A stretch of 64,000 bases of DNA from CATOSP01 sp965237775 (GTDB lineage: Bacteria > Chloroflexota > Dehalococcoidia > Lucifugimonadales > UBA3495): positions 2,542,001 through 2,606,000 of the forward strand of contig OZ250155.1 of assembly GCA_965237775.1 (NCBI GenBank). The letters are read 5' to 3'. Below are positions 1 through 7,778 of this stretch, one piece after another. The notes beneath the pieces are model-generated. The model searched no databases. It had not been told where the DNA came from and saw only the letters and a list, made by a program, of their open reading frames with translations. Within the stretch, counting starts at the first letter, position 1, and every line of letters begins with the position of its first letter. A program made the translations under genes and the position numbers.

Positions 1-1
1 G

Positions 2-430
2 TCTTTGGAAGTCATGAAGGAGCTGTGGACCAAGGAAGAAGCCGAATACCACGGACGTTTCTTCGACTTCCCGCCCGTCAAGTCCTACCCCAAACCGGTC
101 CAAAATCCCCACCCTCCCATTCTGATCGGAGGGATGGCCCGCAACGTCTTGCGCCGGGTCGTCGCCCATGCCGACGGATGGCTGCCTAACCGCGTCACTC
201 CCGCGCAGGTCGAGGACAGCAGGGCCCAATTGGACGCAATGGCCGCCGAGGCCGGTCGGGACCCGGCGTCCCTGAATATCTCGGTGTACGGTCAGGAACC
301 GGACCGCACCCTGGTCCAGTCACTTCTCGACGCTGGGGCTAACCGCGTCGTCGTTAGGCCCGCATTCTGCGACACTGAAGAGGCCATGGGCGAAGAATTG
401 GAACGCATCGCCGAGGCTGTCATTCGCTAG
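2..430 (+). CDS. LLM-class flavin-dependent oxidoreductase, C-terminal part
   Basis: The reading frame is open from the window edge, so this is the 3' portion of a gene that starts upstream. The visible 143 codons match the C-terminal part of bacterial luciferase-like (F420- or FMN-dependent) monooxygenases. They show the typical stretch around 'NPHPPILIGG' and then a segment 'RRVVAHADGW' that closes the TIM barrel. The family oxidises small organic substrates with reduced flavin or F420. Cofactor and substrate cannot be told from this fragment. It ends 15 nt before the MmgE/PrpD gene on the same strand, which suggests a shared catabolic operon. Confidence 0.8.
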   Translation, partial: SLEVMKELWTKEEAEYHGRFFDFPPVKSYPKPVQNPHPPILIGGMARNVLRRVVAHADGWLPNRVTPAQVEDSRAQLDAMAAEAGRDPASLNISVYGQEPDRTLVQSLLDAGANRVVVRPAFCDTEEAMGEELERIAEAVIR

Positions 431-445
431 ACGGGAGATTTGGAC

Positions 446-1828
446 ATGGACGCAACGACTGAAATTCTCAGCTCCTATTCCTGCGGGCTGACCTACGAAG
501 ACCTGGGGCCGGAGGTAGTCCATCAGGTGAAGCGCACGGTGGTGGACACCCTGGGTTGCGCCGCGGGGGGATACCCCTCCGAACCTGGCGAAGTAGCCAG
601 GAGGTTGGCCGGGTCAATCACCAGCAATTCCCCGGCCCGCATTCTCGGTACCCACCAATATTCCTCCCCAGACATGGCTGGGTTTGCCAACGGCGTGATG
701 ATCCGCTATTTGGACTGTAACGATTCCTACTTCTCTCCCGGTGGTGGACACCCCAGTGACATGATTGCCGCCGCCCTGGCCCTGGCCGGACCCACCGCTA
801 GCGGCGGCAAGAGCGTGATTACCGCCATCGTCCTGGCATACGAAGTCTTCGGCAGGCTGAGCGACCAGGTCCTGACCACCGGCTTGGGCTGGGACCAGGG
901 AATGTTCAGCATCATCGGAGCAACTTGCGCTGCGGGAAAAATCTTGGGATTGGCCCAGGAGCAGCTTGGCCAGGCAATTTCCCTCGCGGTCACCCCCAAT
1001 CTTCCCCTGGGCGTGACCCGCACCGGCGAGCTGTCCATGTGGAAGGGCTGCGCCACGGCCAGCGCAACCAGGGCCGGAATCTTTGCCGCCCAATTGGCCG
1101 AGCTTGGAATGACCGGACCCGGGGAGCCCTTCGAAGGCCGGCGCGGTCTGTGGGAACAGGGTGTGGGCCAACCCGTCCACATCACTCCGTTCCCCAAGGC
1201 TGGCAACGGTGGGCAGGACGAGGAAGAGACTCGGTTTCGGATCATGAACACCACCTTCAAGTCCTACCCCTCGCAGATTCACACGCAGGCCCCCGCCGGG
1301 CTGGCCGTAGAGCTGCATCCCCAGGTCACCGTTGGAGAGATCGAGTCGGTGCGCGTCTTCTCCTATCACGGGGGCGTCAGCACGCCGGATACCGAACCGG
1401 AGAAGTGGAACCCAAAGACACGTGAAACCGCCGACCATAGCATCCCCTACCTGGTCGCGGCGGGCCTGCTGGACGGTGAGGTCACCGCGGCTACGTTCAC
1501 CAGAGAAAAGTTGCAGGATTCGGACCTTCGCCGCCTCATGAGCAAGATGACTCTGGAAGAAGACCCGGAGTTCAGCGCGAGGTACCCGGAAGAGTACAAC
1601 TGCCGGATAGAGGTTACCCGTACTTCGGGGGCAACGGTCTCCGCGTCGACTCGCAATCCCAAGGGTCACCGGCTGAACCCTATGACTGACTCGGAAGTCG
1701 AAACCAAGTTCCGGGGCCTCACCAAGGGTATCCTGAACGGCGAGAAAGCGGACCGGGTGCTGGAATTGGCCTGGGCGCTGGACCGGCAACCAGACATCGA
1801 GGAACTGTTCGACAGCCTCGTAATTTAG
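446..1828 (+). CDS. MmgE/PrpD family protein
   Basis: A 460-aa protein of the MmgE/PrpD family, whose best known members are 2-methylcitrate dehydratase and cis-aconitate decarboxylase. The N-terminal helical region carries the family-like 'RTVVDTLGCAAGG', then 'DCNDSYFSPGGGHPSDM' near residue 95, and the C-terminal lid region contains 'FKSYPSQIHTQAP'. The ATG at 446 was preferred over the TTG at 440 because GGGAG lies about 8 nt upstream. No other methylcitrate-cycle gene is nearby and many homologues have other substrates, so the reaction is left open. It probably forms an operon with the flavin monooxygenase just upstream. Confidence 0.85.
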   Translation: MDATTEILSSYSCGLTYEDLGPEVVHQVKRTVVDTLGCAAGGYPSEPGEVARRLAGSITSNSPARILGTHQYSSPDMAGFANGVMIRYLDCNDSYFSPGGGHPSDMIAAALALAGPTASGGKSVITAIVLAYEVFGRLSDQVLTTGLGWDQGMFSIIGATCAAGKILGLAQEQLGQAISLAVTPNLPLGVTRTGELSMWKGCATASATRAGIFAAQLAELGMTGPGEPFEGRRGLWEQGVGQPVHITPFPKAGNGGQDEEETRFRIMNTTFKSYPSQIHTQAPAGLAVELHPQVTVGEIESVRVFSYHGGVSTPDTEPEKWNPKTRETADHSIPYLVAAGLLDGEVTAATFTREKLQDSDLRRLMSKMTLEEDPEFSARYPEEYNCRIEVTRTSGATVSASTRNPKGHRLNPMTDSEVETKFRGLTKGILNGEKADRVLELAWALDRQPDIEELFDSLVI

Positions 1829-1891
1829 CGTTCCAATCCGCCGAAGTACTGGCCTGCGGCTGAACCCAGAGTCTTTCAGTAGCCTCCATAT

Positions 1892-2012
1892 CCCCTCACC
1901 CTGAGCGCAGCGAGGTGAAGCCGTAGGCGTAACGGAGCCTAGTCGAAGGGCCGTACCAAGTGAAGCATGTCCTTCGACTCCGTCCTCGTCTCTTGATAAA
2001 CAAGGATGAGCC
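1892..2012. repeat. Dispersed intergenic repeat, copy 1
   Basis: Non-coding stretch after the MmgE/PrpD gene containing 'CCTCACCCTGAGCGCAGCG', then 'AGTCGAAGGG' and 'TGTCCTTCGACTCC'. The same blocks recur in degenerate form near 18700-18830, and a shorter related piece occurs near 38819-38890. The blocks are partly complementary, so the RNA could fold. It looks like a decayed palindromic repeat family and no coding function is seen. Confidence 0.5.
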
Positions 2013-2031
2013 GGGTTGGCCGCTTTATCCC

Positions 2032-2066
2032 TAAACCAAAGCCAACGTGAAACCCGCATTTGCGTC
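2032..2066 (+). repeat. IS630 left terminal inverted repeat
   Basis: Begins TAAACCAAAGCCAACGTG and is the transposase-proximal end of the element. It matches the reverse complement of 6910-6946 and, more loosely, of 3259-3293. Confidence 0.8.
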
Positions 2067-2111
2067 GGCTAGAATCAGGGAGGCATAGCGTCGGGACTGG
2101 GAGCAGACTGA

Positions 2112-3294
2112 GTGGGGATGGTGATGGGTATGAGGGGGATAAGGCCGGACTTGGAGGGGTGGCAGTTGGACTTGGCTAGTGTGCGCAGCAGGATGTACCT
2201 GGCGCCGACACCCCGGGAGAGAGAACGGTGGCACGCACTGTGGCTCCTGTGCCGGGGCCTGACCGCCTCGGGCACCGCCCAGGCACTGGGCCGGGATGCT
2301 CACACCATCGGCAGATGGGCCGCCGCCTTCGGCGAGGGAGGGCCCGCAGCCTTGATATTCGAGCAGACCGGGGGTTCCCCCCCGCACTTGGCGAGACGCA
2401 ACAGGCGGAGTTGACGGGGGCAGTGCGGGAGTTGCCCGAGATGTCGGGCATAGAAATGGCCAACTGGAACTGGAAAGTGGTGCGGCAGTTTGTCTCGAAG
2501 CGTTTCGGCATTGGCCTGAGCCGCAGCACTTGCCTGAACTATCTGCACCGCTTGGGGTTTGTCCTGAAGCGTCCCAAGAAGCGTCTGGTCAAGGCAGATG
2601 AGCAGAAGCGGGAGGCCTTCGTGGCGGAGTACGCCACCCTGTCGGACGAGGCGTGGCGTACGGGAGCGAAGATATTCATAGCCGACGAGGCCCATTTCCG
2701 GGCCGATGCCGAACTGAGAGGCAAATGGGTGCTAAAGGGAGAGCCGGCCTTGGTGGACTCGACCAGCCCGAGCTATGGCGAAAAGGCCAGCTACTACTCG
2801 GCAGTGTGCCTGGAGACCGGTGAGGCGGAGTGGATGGACCTGGAGGGGAACAGCAACTCCGGAACCTCGGCTGCCTTCCTGGAGCGGTTGCGGCAGAGGC
2901 ACTCCGGGCCGCTCAACGTGATTTGGGACAACGCGCCGGCGCACCGCGGCGAGGCGGTGCGTGAGTATCTGCGGACGCCGGGCTTGGGGCTGCGGCTGAT
3001 GAACCCCCGTTTTCACGAGGGCAGGCTCTGCCGGGCTACAGCCCGGACGGAGGCGCCGATGAGGCCATCTGGGGCTGGGCGAGAGAGGAAGCCACCGGAA
3101 ACCTGTGCTTGGGAACCAAGGCCCTGGTAAAGGAGAGGGTCGGGAATTTCCTCTGCGGGCTGTCCATCCGGAAAGACGAGGTCAAGGGCCGCTGCCGCAC
3201 CGTCCTGCAATCAAAGGCCGAAGGATTTCTGCGAGAATCCCAGCCCAATCACCGATGTATTGTAAATGCACATCCCACCTTGGCTTTGGTTTAG
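2112..3294 (+). pseudogene. IS630-family DDE transposase, two frameshifts
   Basis: The N-terminal helix-turn-helix part (GTG 2112 to about 2380) ends in 'LGRDAHTIGRW'. The reading then has to move to another frame at a seven-C run (2377-2383) to continue through the catalytic core, with the first Asp in 'IADEAHF' and the second in 'VIWDNAPAH'. A second shift near 3000-3027, next to a five-C run, is needed to reach 'LPGYSPDGGADEAIW', which supplies the catalytic Glu. The last frame stops at the TAG inside the right terminal repeat. All three DDE residues are thus present but split over three frames. IS630 elements sometimes use one programmed frameshift, but two at homopolymers look more like decay or assembly error. 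Confidence 0.85.
3259..3293 (-). repeat. IS630 right terminal inverted repeat
   Basis: Read on the minus strand it begins TAAACCAAAGCCAAGGTGGG. It is nearly identical over about 40 nt to the start of the second element at 4680, which marks the distal end type of both elements. Confidence 0.8.
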
Positions 3295-3359
3295 CTTCAA
3301 AGATTTCGGACTACTGGACCTCGTGATGAAACTTGTAGTCCCCACCGCAATTCCCGCCT

Positions 3360-4682
3360 TTGAGGAACGAAGGTGGGCTGGAAGTTTTGGAAACGTATAC
3401 AACTCATGTGGAGGTGAACATAAACATCCAGAAAGCAGTGTTAGTGGTGTTGGTCGGAGTAGCTACCGGAGCACTGGCGTTCGGGGTTGCGTGTGGCAGC
3501 AGCGACGAGCCCCCTGACCAGGATTCACGGAGCCAAGATGACCGCAGAGCCGAGCGAAGCGAACAGCCCACCAAATCGATCTCTGACGGTTCCCCTTCCT
3601 CCCAAGCCTCTTCCGGGAGCGGTTCTAGCGTCGATCCCACTGTGAGTTCGACTAACCCGTTCGAGGCTACCGTAGCAATCCCAGCGGTAGCAACCCCAGC
3701 GGTAGCAACCCCAGCGGTAGCAACCCCAACCCTAGAAATAGTCCCAATTCTTGCTACGACCCCAACCCCAACTCCAGTTCTAACCCCTAACCTTGTTCCA
3801 ACCGCAATCCCTACTCCAGTTACAGTTCCAACCGCAATCCCCTTTTCTGGGCCGCCCTTGCATCGGGCAGTGTTTGAAGGCAATCCAGAAAAGGTTGAGA
3901 AATGGCTAACCTTGGGTGAGGACGTCAATGCCATGGACAACAACGGCAAGACACCCCTGTATGTAGCAGTAGAGCAAGACAATCCGGACATAGCAGGGCT
4001 GTTGTTGACCTGGGAAGCGCACCTCGCCGCGCCTGAAGGGTGGGATCTTCTCCATGTGGCATCGGCAACGGGCAGTGCAGAAATGGTTGAGTTACTGCTG
4101 GATCGGGGCGCAGACATAGAGGCCTATGGCTACGAATACTGGAAGCCCCTTTATGAGGCATTAGAGCAGAACTACCCAAAGGTTGAGGAGCAGATGGGGA
4201 AGGGAATCGTGCGTATAGAGCGTATTAAATCCACAGTCACTCCGGGCGGGCGGTCTTCGTCTTTGCCCCCACGAGGTGAGGCTGCCCCTTCTGGCTGGAG
4301 GGCCCTTCATGTGGCGGTGGCAGCAGGCAATATAGAAGTGACGGAGTTGCTGCTGAACCGAGGTGCGGACATCGAGGCTAGGAATACGGTAATATGGGCC
4401 CCATTGCATATTGCAGTGGCGGCGGAAGACGGTATGGACCTGGCAGAGCTGCTGTTAGACTGGGACGCAGACATAGAGGCTAAGACCGGCTACCGCGGAT
4501 CTAAAGGAACACCCCTACATATAGCCACGGAGCAGAACAAGCCTGAGATTGCCACGATGCTGCTGGACCGCGGCGCAGATGCCAAAGCCCAGGACATCCA
4601 TGGGAATACAGTGTGTCAGGTGGCCCGGAATCTCAACCGGTTCACTCTTACTCGGCTTCTCGGCCGCCTTTGCCGCCCCTAA
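3360..4682 (+). CDS. Ankyrin-repeat lipoprotein
   Basis: Predicted secreted lipoprotein. A hydrophobic segment 'AVLVVLVGVATGALAFGVAC' precedes a Cys that fits a lipobox, followed by a Ser/Asp-rich linker, a Val-Ala-Thr-Pro repeat tract, and at least five ankyrin units from about residue 165 to the end. Consensus pieces include 'LLLDRGADIEA', 'LLLNRGADIEA' and 'MLLDRGADAKA'. Ankyrin arrays bind proteins; the partner is unknown. The start is uncertain: the frame opens at TTG 3360, but TTG 3387 (AAGGTGG about 10 nt upstream) or GTG 3408/3414 would give a more usual signal peptide. The gene lies between two IS630-type elements and its stop codon overlaps the end of the second. Confidence 0.75.
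   Translation: MRNEGGLEVLETYTTHVEVNINIQKAVLVVLVGVATGALAFGVACGSSDEPPDQDSRSQDDRRAERSEQPTKSISDGSPSSQASSGSGSSVDPTVSSTNPFEATVAIPAVATPAVATPAVATPTLEIVPILATTPTPTPVLTPNLVPTAIPTPVTVPTAIPFSGPPLHRAVFEGNPEKVEKWLTLGEDVNAMDNNGKTPLYVAVEQDNPDIAGLLLTWEAHLAAPEGWDLLHVASATGSAEMVELLLDRGADIEAYGYEYWKPLYEALEQNYPKVEEQMGKGIVRIERIKSTVTPGGRSSSLPPRGEAAPSGWRALHVAVAAGNIEVTELLLNRGADIEARNTVIWAPLHIAVAAEDGMDLAELLLDWDADIEAKTGYRGSKGTPLHIATEQNKPEIATMLLDRGADAKAQDIHGNTVCQVARNLNRFTLTRLLGRLCRP
3672..3731 (+). repeat. Four 15-bp tandem repeats within the ankyrin lipoprotein gene
   Basis: The unit GTAGCAACCCCAGCG is repeated four times with small changes and encodes an Ala-Val-Ala-Thr-Pro linker. Less regular Pro/Thr codons follow. The copy number may vary between strains. 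Confidence 0.85.
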
Positions 4683-4716
4683 ACTAAAGCCAAGGTGGGA
4701 TGTGCATTTGCGATAC
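4680..4716 (+). repeat. Terminal inverted repeat of the radC-carrying element, distal end
   Basis: Begins TAAACTAAAGCCAAGGTGGG. It is the reverse complement, with a few changes, of the 3259-3293 end of the first element. The next roughly 340 bases (4717-5056) hold no gene that I can support. Confidence 0.75.
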
Positions 4717-5056
4717 ATCGGGGATCAGGCTGCGGGTGTTGCAGCGGTACGTCAACTGGTGGGGAGACTCAGCTACAGGAGCGAAAGCAAACGGAATCAG
4801 ACAGAGTCCAAGCGGCTGGTCCGCGAATGCATCCTTCGAACCCTCGCTGAGGGAGGAGCAAAAGCCATATATGGCATCCAAGTCCCGAATTATTCTAACC
4901 TGGGCCGATGAGGGCTGGCTCGCCGGGTAGCCTCGCAACCACCCGGTTCTAGAGGGCCAAGACTCTGGCTTCCACGGTGGAGGGCCGAGCATGGCCGTCC
5001 GATGCGCCGGTTGTCCAAGATGCTGTATGGGTGTTTGTCTCCGCGGATTCTGATGC

Positions 5057-5932
5057 TCAACCTGGTTTCATCCTTGTTGATGGGTCGGGGGCTGGATGTC
5101 CCAACCAGGGCTTCCGCCCCACGGCGTGGCCGAAGTGAAAGCAGCCCACCGCGCCGGGGTGGCGGCTCCACCTCTCCACCTGCTCCCGCCACCGGGCAAA
5201 GTCCCCGGGGGAGCTTCCCGTCCTCGCCATGAACTCCGGGGACAACCCCCATTCCAGAAGGGACCTGGACAGGAACTCGACTTCCTCCGGCCTGGTGAAG
5301 GAGTCGGCGCCGAAGCCCGTTTCCACGTCCTCCAGCCCGGCGTTCCGGAGGAAGGTCGTCAGGTGGCGCCCCATCCAGGGGTCGCCGCCCTCCTGCCGGA
5401 CCACCTCTCCCAGCATATCCCACATCCCCTGGTTGTCCTCCCTTGCCGGGGAGATGAAGGACGTTGGCACGTCCATGTCGCGGCTGCTGAGGATGCCTCC
5501 CGGCTTCAGCACCCGCACGATCTCCGCCAGCTGCTCCCGGATGCGGGGCGAGTGCATCAGGAAGGCGGGGCAGTGAACGACGTCTTGGGAGTTGTCGGGA
5601 AAGGGCAAGTCCAGGGACTCCCCGGGGACGAAGGAGGCGTTCTCGACGCCCTCCCACCTGGCGTTGGCCCGGGCGGTCCCGGCCTGCTCCCCGTCCCGGT
5701 CCAGCCCGGTGGCCTTCCCAGGGTACACGGCCCGGGCCAGCCCCAGCGTGATGTGGCCGGGGCCGCAGCCCAGGTCCAGGAGGTGGGCCGCGTTGCGGGC
5801 GGCGTTCCTTCTCCCCAGCAGCTCCATGAACAGGTCCGAGTAGCCCATGTCGTAGGTCGTCCCGCCCGGCGCGGCCGCGGGGAAGCCGGGTTCGGACCCG
5901 GCCGAGTTGTCGGTTTCCATTGTCTGTTGCAT
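5057..5932 (-). CDS. Class I SAM-dependent methyltransferase
   Basis: A roughly 291-aa Rossmann-fold methyltransferase. Motif I 'LLDLGCGPGHITLGLA' binds SAM, an acidic 'GLDRD' follows at motif II, 'PFPDNSQDVVHC' fits motif IV and 'RVLKPGGIL' fits motif VI. The overall form is of the UbiE/Methyltransf_11 type, so a small-molecule substrate is more likely than DNA, but this is not fixed. The start at 5932 was chosen for AGGAAAGAGAG just upstream; the frame extends to an ATG at 5950. It follows radC in the same direction inside the IS630-ended element, which suggests cargo. Confidence 0.8.
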   Translation of the reverse strand: MQQTMETDNSAGSEPGFPAAAPGGTTYDMGYSDLFMELLGRRNAARNAAHLLDLGCGPGHITLGLARAVYPGKATGLDRDGEQAGTARANARWEGVENASFVPGESLDLPFPDNSQDVVHCPAFLMHSPRIREQLAEIVRVLKPGGILSSRDMDVPTSFISPAREDNQGMWDMLGEVVRQEGGDPWMGRHLTTFLRNAGLEDVETGFGADSFTRPEEVEFLSRSLLEWGLSPEFMARTGSSPGDFARWREQVERWSRHPGAVGCFHFGHAVGRKPWLGHPAPDPSTRMKPG

Positions 5933-5965
5933 TCTCTCTTTCCTCGTCATAATTTCTTTTCCGGC

Positions 5966-6010
5966 GTCCGGGTTCTTGGCTTTCGGGTTCTTGGCGTCCG
6001 GGTTCTTGGC
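5966..6010 (+). repeat. Three 15-bp tandem repeats between radC and the methyltransferase
   Basis: Units GTCCGGGTTCTTGGC, TTTCGGGTTCTTGGC and GTCCGGGTTCTTGGC lie directly head to tail in the short gap after the radC stop. The function is unknown. Confidence 0.8.
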
Positions 6011-6016
6011 CCGCGG

Positions 6017-6541
6017 CTACGTGGACATGAAGCCCCGTTCCTTGAGGCTGACGAACCGGTCCCCCGCGATCACCACGTGGTCCAGCAGGTCGATGCCCAG
6101 GAGCTTGCCCGCCCGGACCAGTTCCCGGGTGATGCTCACGTCCTCGGGGCTGGGCGTCGGATCTCCGGAGGGGTGATTGTGGGCGATGATGATGCTGGGG
6201 GCGGACTCGATTACCGCGTGCCGGAAGACCTCGGCGGGCCGCACAATCGAGCTTTTCACGTTGCCCTGGTTTGCGACCCTCTGGGCTACGACGTTGTTCC
6301 TGATGTCCAGCAGCAGCACCCTCATTTGCTCCTGGGCCAGCGTGGACATCTCCGGTCCCAGCAGGTCGTGAACGTCCTGGGGGGAGTGGATCGCCGGCAT
6401 GCCGGCGGGGCGCTCGGGCTGGAAGGCCACCTCGTAGCGGGCCGCCAGTTCCCCCAGCAGGTCCAGGTTGCGGCGCAGCGCCTCCAGCAACGCTTTTCTC
6501 TCCGGCCCCTCCTTCCTCCCGGTTTGCTCTCCCTGCGTCAT
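6017..6541 (-). CDS. radC: RadC-like JAB/MPN domain protein
   Basis: A 174-aa RadC-family protein. It shows the metal-binding JAMM pattern 'HNHPSGDPTPSPED', the preceding 'SSIVRPAEVFRHAV', and the family C-terminus 'LLDHVVIAGDRFVSLKERG'. The N-terminal helix-hairpin-helix part of full-length RadC is absent, as in the short RadC proteins found on mobile elements. The start is the ATG at 6541; the longer frame upstream is the shadow of the transposase fragment. Only two bases separate it from the stop of that fragment, so the two may be translationally coupled. The cellular role of RadC is not settled. Here it is probably cargo of the IS630-ended element. Confidence 0.85.
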   Translation of the reverse strand: MTQGEQTGRKEGPERKALLEALRRNLDLLGELAARYEVAFQPERPAGMPAIHSPQDVHDLLGPEMSTLAQEQMRVLLLDIRNNVVAQRVANQGNVKSSIVRPAEVFRHAVIESAPSIIIAHNHPSGDPTPSPEDVSITRELVRAGKLLGIDLLDHVVIAGDRFVSLKERGFMST

Positions 6542-6543
6542 GG

Positions 6544-6873
6544 TCACGCCTCCCGGACCGTCCCGGCGGCGTTCTTCAGGTGGGGCAGCGCCGGGGCATA
6601 GCGCGGGAAGCGGACCGCGGCCTTGAGGGCGGACTCCCGCTCCCTTTCGCCGCCGATGCCCAGGAGCGTCCTGGCGATGGTATGGGAATCCCGTCCCAGC
6701 GCCCCGGCCACCGCCGATGCGCTCCAGCCCTGGACCAAGAGCCAGAGGGCGTGCCACTGTTCCCGCTCCCGGGGTGTCGGCGCTCGATACATCCGCGTCC
6801 GCAGGTCACCCGCATCTAATTGCCATCGATCTAGGAACCGCCTAATCTCCTTCACACCCATCACCAACCCCAA
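6544..6873 (-). pseudogene. N-terminal fragment of IS630-type transposase
   Basis: A 109-aa frame whose first roughly 68 residues, ending 'LGRDSHTIAR', are clearly related to the helix-turn-helix N-terminus of the transposase at 2112 (shared 'APTPRERE', 'WHALWLL'). The remaining 41 residues share nothing with the transposase and no DDE residues follow. The frame is intact and lies two bases before radC. It could therefore be only a remnant, or a retained DNA-binding protein that recognises the element ends. Confidence 0.7.
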
Positions 6874-6909
6874 TCTTCACCCCACAGATTAACCCACCTC
6901 CCATCCACG

Positions 6910-6946
6910 TTTAGCTTTATGCGCGTTTCACCTTGGTGTCAGTTTA
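6910..6946 (-). repeat. Terminal inverted repeat of the radC-carrying element, transposase-proximal end
   Basis: Read on the minus strand it begins TAAACTGACACCAAGGTG and continues GAAACGCGCAT, resembling the left end of the element at 2032. The transposase fragment starts 37 bases inside this repeat. Confidence 0.7.
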
Positions 6947-6983
6947 GTTGACCTAATAACTGAGAGACGCACCGGCTGACCAT

Positions 6984-7012
6984 GCATTTAATGATAATTA
7001 CTATGATATAAT
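6984..7012 (+). promoter_or_regulatory. Candidate extended -10 promoter upstream of the sigma-factor operon
   Basis: In an AT-rich patch, TATAAT at 7007-7012 is preceded by TG one base upstream (extended -10), with a weak TGCATT 17 bases before it. About 180 bases separate it from the GTG at 7194; that leader contains no gene I can support. Confidence 0.45.
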
Positions 7013-7193
7013 TATCGCCACGGGTCAGGCGTCCTTAGGAACGCGCCGACATGCGACCGGTACTGGGCTTACCTAATGAGATCAACGCGTAAGGCGCTGC
7101 ACATACCCCGATTTGGGCAACCGTGCATCCATGATGAAATGAGCAACGTAGTATCAATAGCCTGCTCTTGCGCCGCCAGCAAAGTGTGACAGT

Positions 7194-7778
7194 GTGATCG
7201 ACTACGAGGAACTTGACGATCACCACCTCATCGATCGAGTGGCTTCGGCGGAAAAGGACGCTTTGGAGACCCTGTATTCCAGGTACTCGTCCTCAGTCTT
7301 TTCCCTCGCGATGTTTATGCTCAAACAAGAAGCGTTGGCTGAAGAAGTCACCCAGGACATCTTCCTGAATATCTGGACCAAGGCGTCCAGCTATAAGGCG
7401 GACAGGGGTGAGCCCCGCGCATGGATCATGAGCGTCGCCCATCACCGGATCGTCGACGTTATCCGTTCCAGGAGGCGCACCCAAAACATCACCGACCCTG
7501 GAGCTTATGAAAAGCTGGAGCTGCTACCTTCATCACACATTTCGACCGAGGATGAAGTTGAGCGCAGAATCGAACGAGACTACATCCGCAAGGCGTTGGA
7601 CACGCTGCCGCCAGAGCAGAAGCAGGTGATCTTGCTCGCCTACTTCCAGGGCTATTCCCAATCTGAGATGGCCAAAATTCTGGATCAGCCTCTAGGCACG
7701 GTCAAGACCCGAGTAAGACTTGCAATGAAGAAGCTGCGAACTGTGCTAGAAGGCGATGTCAATAATGGACCCATATAG
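7194..7778 (+). CDS. ECF-type RNA polymerase sigma factor
   Basis: A 194-aa sigma factor with region 2 (about residues 25-90, including 'AEEVTQDIFLNIWTKASSY' and 'RAWIMSVAHHRIVDVIRSRR') and region 4 (about residues 130-185, 'LDTLPPEQKQVILLAYFQG' and 'LDQPLGTVKTRVRLAMKKLR'). It would direct RNA polymerase to a stress regulon. The GTG at 7194 is the first start in frame, with no clear ribosome site. Its 3' end overlaps the anti-sigma gene by 23 nt, the usual arrangement for a cognate pair. The architecture resembles SigK/RskA systems, but the inducing signal is not visible. Confidence 0.9.
   Translation: MIDYEELDDHHLIDRVASAEKDALETLYSRYSSSVFSLAMFMLKQEALAEEVTQDIFLNIWTKASSYKADRGEPRAWIMSVAHHRIVDVIRSRRRTQNITDPGAYEKLELLPSSHISTEDEVERRIERDYIRKALDTLPPEQKQVILLAYFQGYSQSEMAKILDQPLGTVKTRVRLAMKKLRTVLEGDVNNGPI

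Larger units (their letters stand above)
2032..3293 (+). mobile_element. IS630-type insertion sequence, about 1.26 kb, decayed
   Basis: The element is bounded by TA dinucleotides at 2032-2033 and 3292-3293, as expected for IS630/Tc1-mariner transposition into TA. Its ends are inverted repeats starting AACCAAAGCCAA. It holds a single transposase gene on the plus strand, broken by two frameshifts at homopolymers. A second element with related ends lies at 4680-6946 in the opposite orientation. Confidence 0.85.
4680..6946 (-). mobile_element. IS630-ended element carrying radC and a methyltransferase
   Basis: Bounded by TA at 4680-4681 and 6945-6946. Its ends match those of the IS630 copy at 2032-3293: the 4680 end matches that element's distal end and the 6946 end its transposase-proximal end, so this copy is inverted. 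Only the first roughly 68 residues of the transposase remain (6544-6873). The DDE domain is absent, and radC and a SAM methyltransferase follow in the same direction. It looks non-autonomous and would need a transposase supplied in trans. Confidence 0.65.

Noticed and set aside
614..2059. A 481-codon open frame on the minus strand
   Set aside because: It is antisense to the MmgE/PrpD gene, has no family sequence, and is explained by high GC at third positions.
3360..4682. Ankyrin gene truncated by the second element
   Set aside because: Removing the element still gives an in-frame TAG at the same codon.
5096..6601. A 501-codon plus-strand frame across the radC and methyltransferase region
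   Set aside because: It is antisense to two genes with clear motifs; its translation is Gly/Pro/Arg-rich without domains.
6542..6757. A longer RadC starting at 6757
   Set aside because: The extra 72 residues are the shadow of the transposase fragment frame and are unlike RadC.
2032..6946. A composite transposon carrying the ankyrin gene
   Set aside because: The two elements have separate TA borders and are each complete end to end; the ankyrin gene lies outside both. Nothing shows that the whole moved as a unit.
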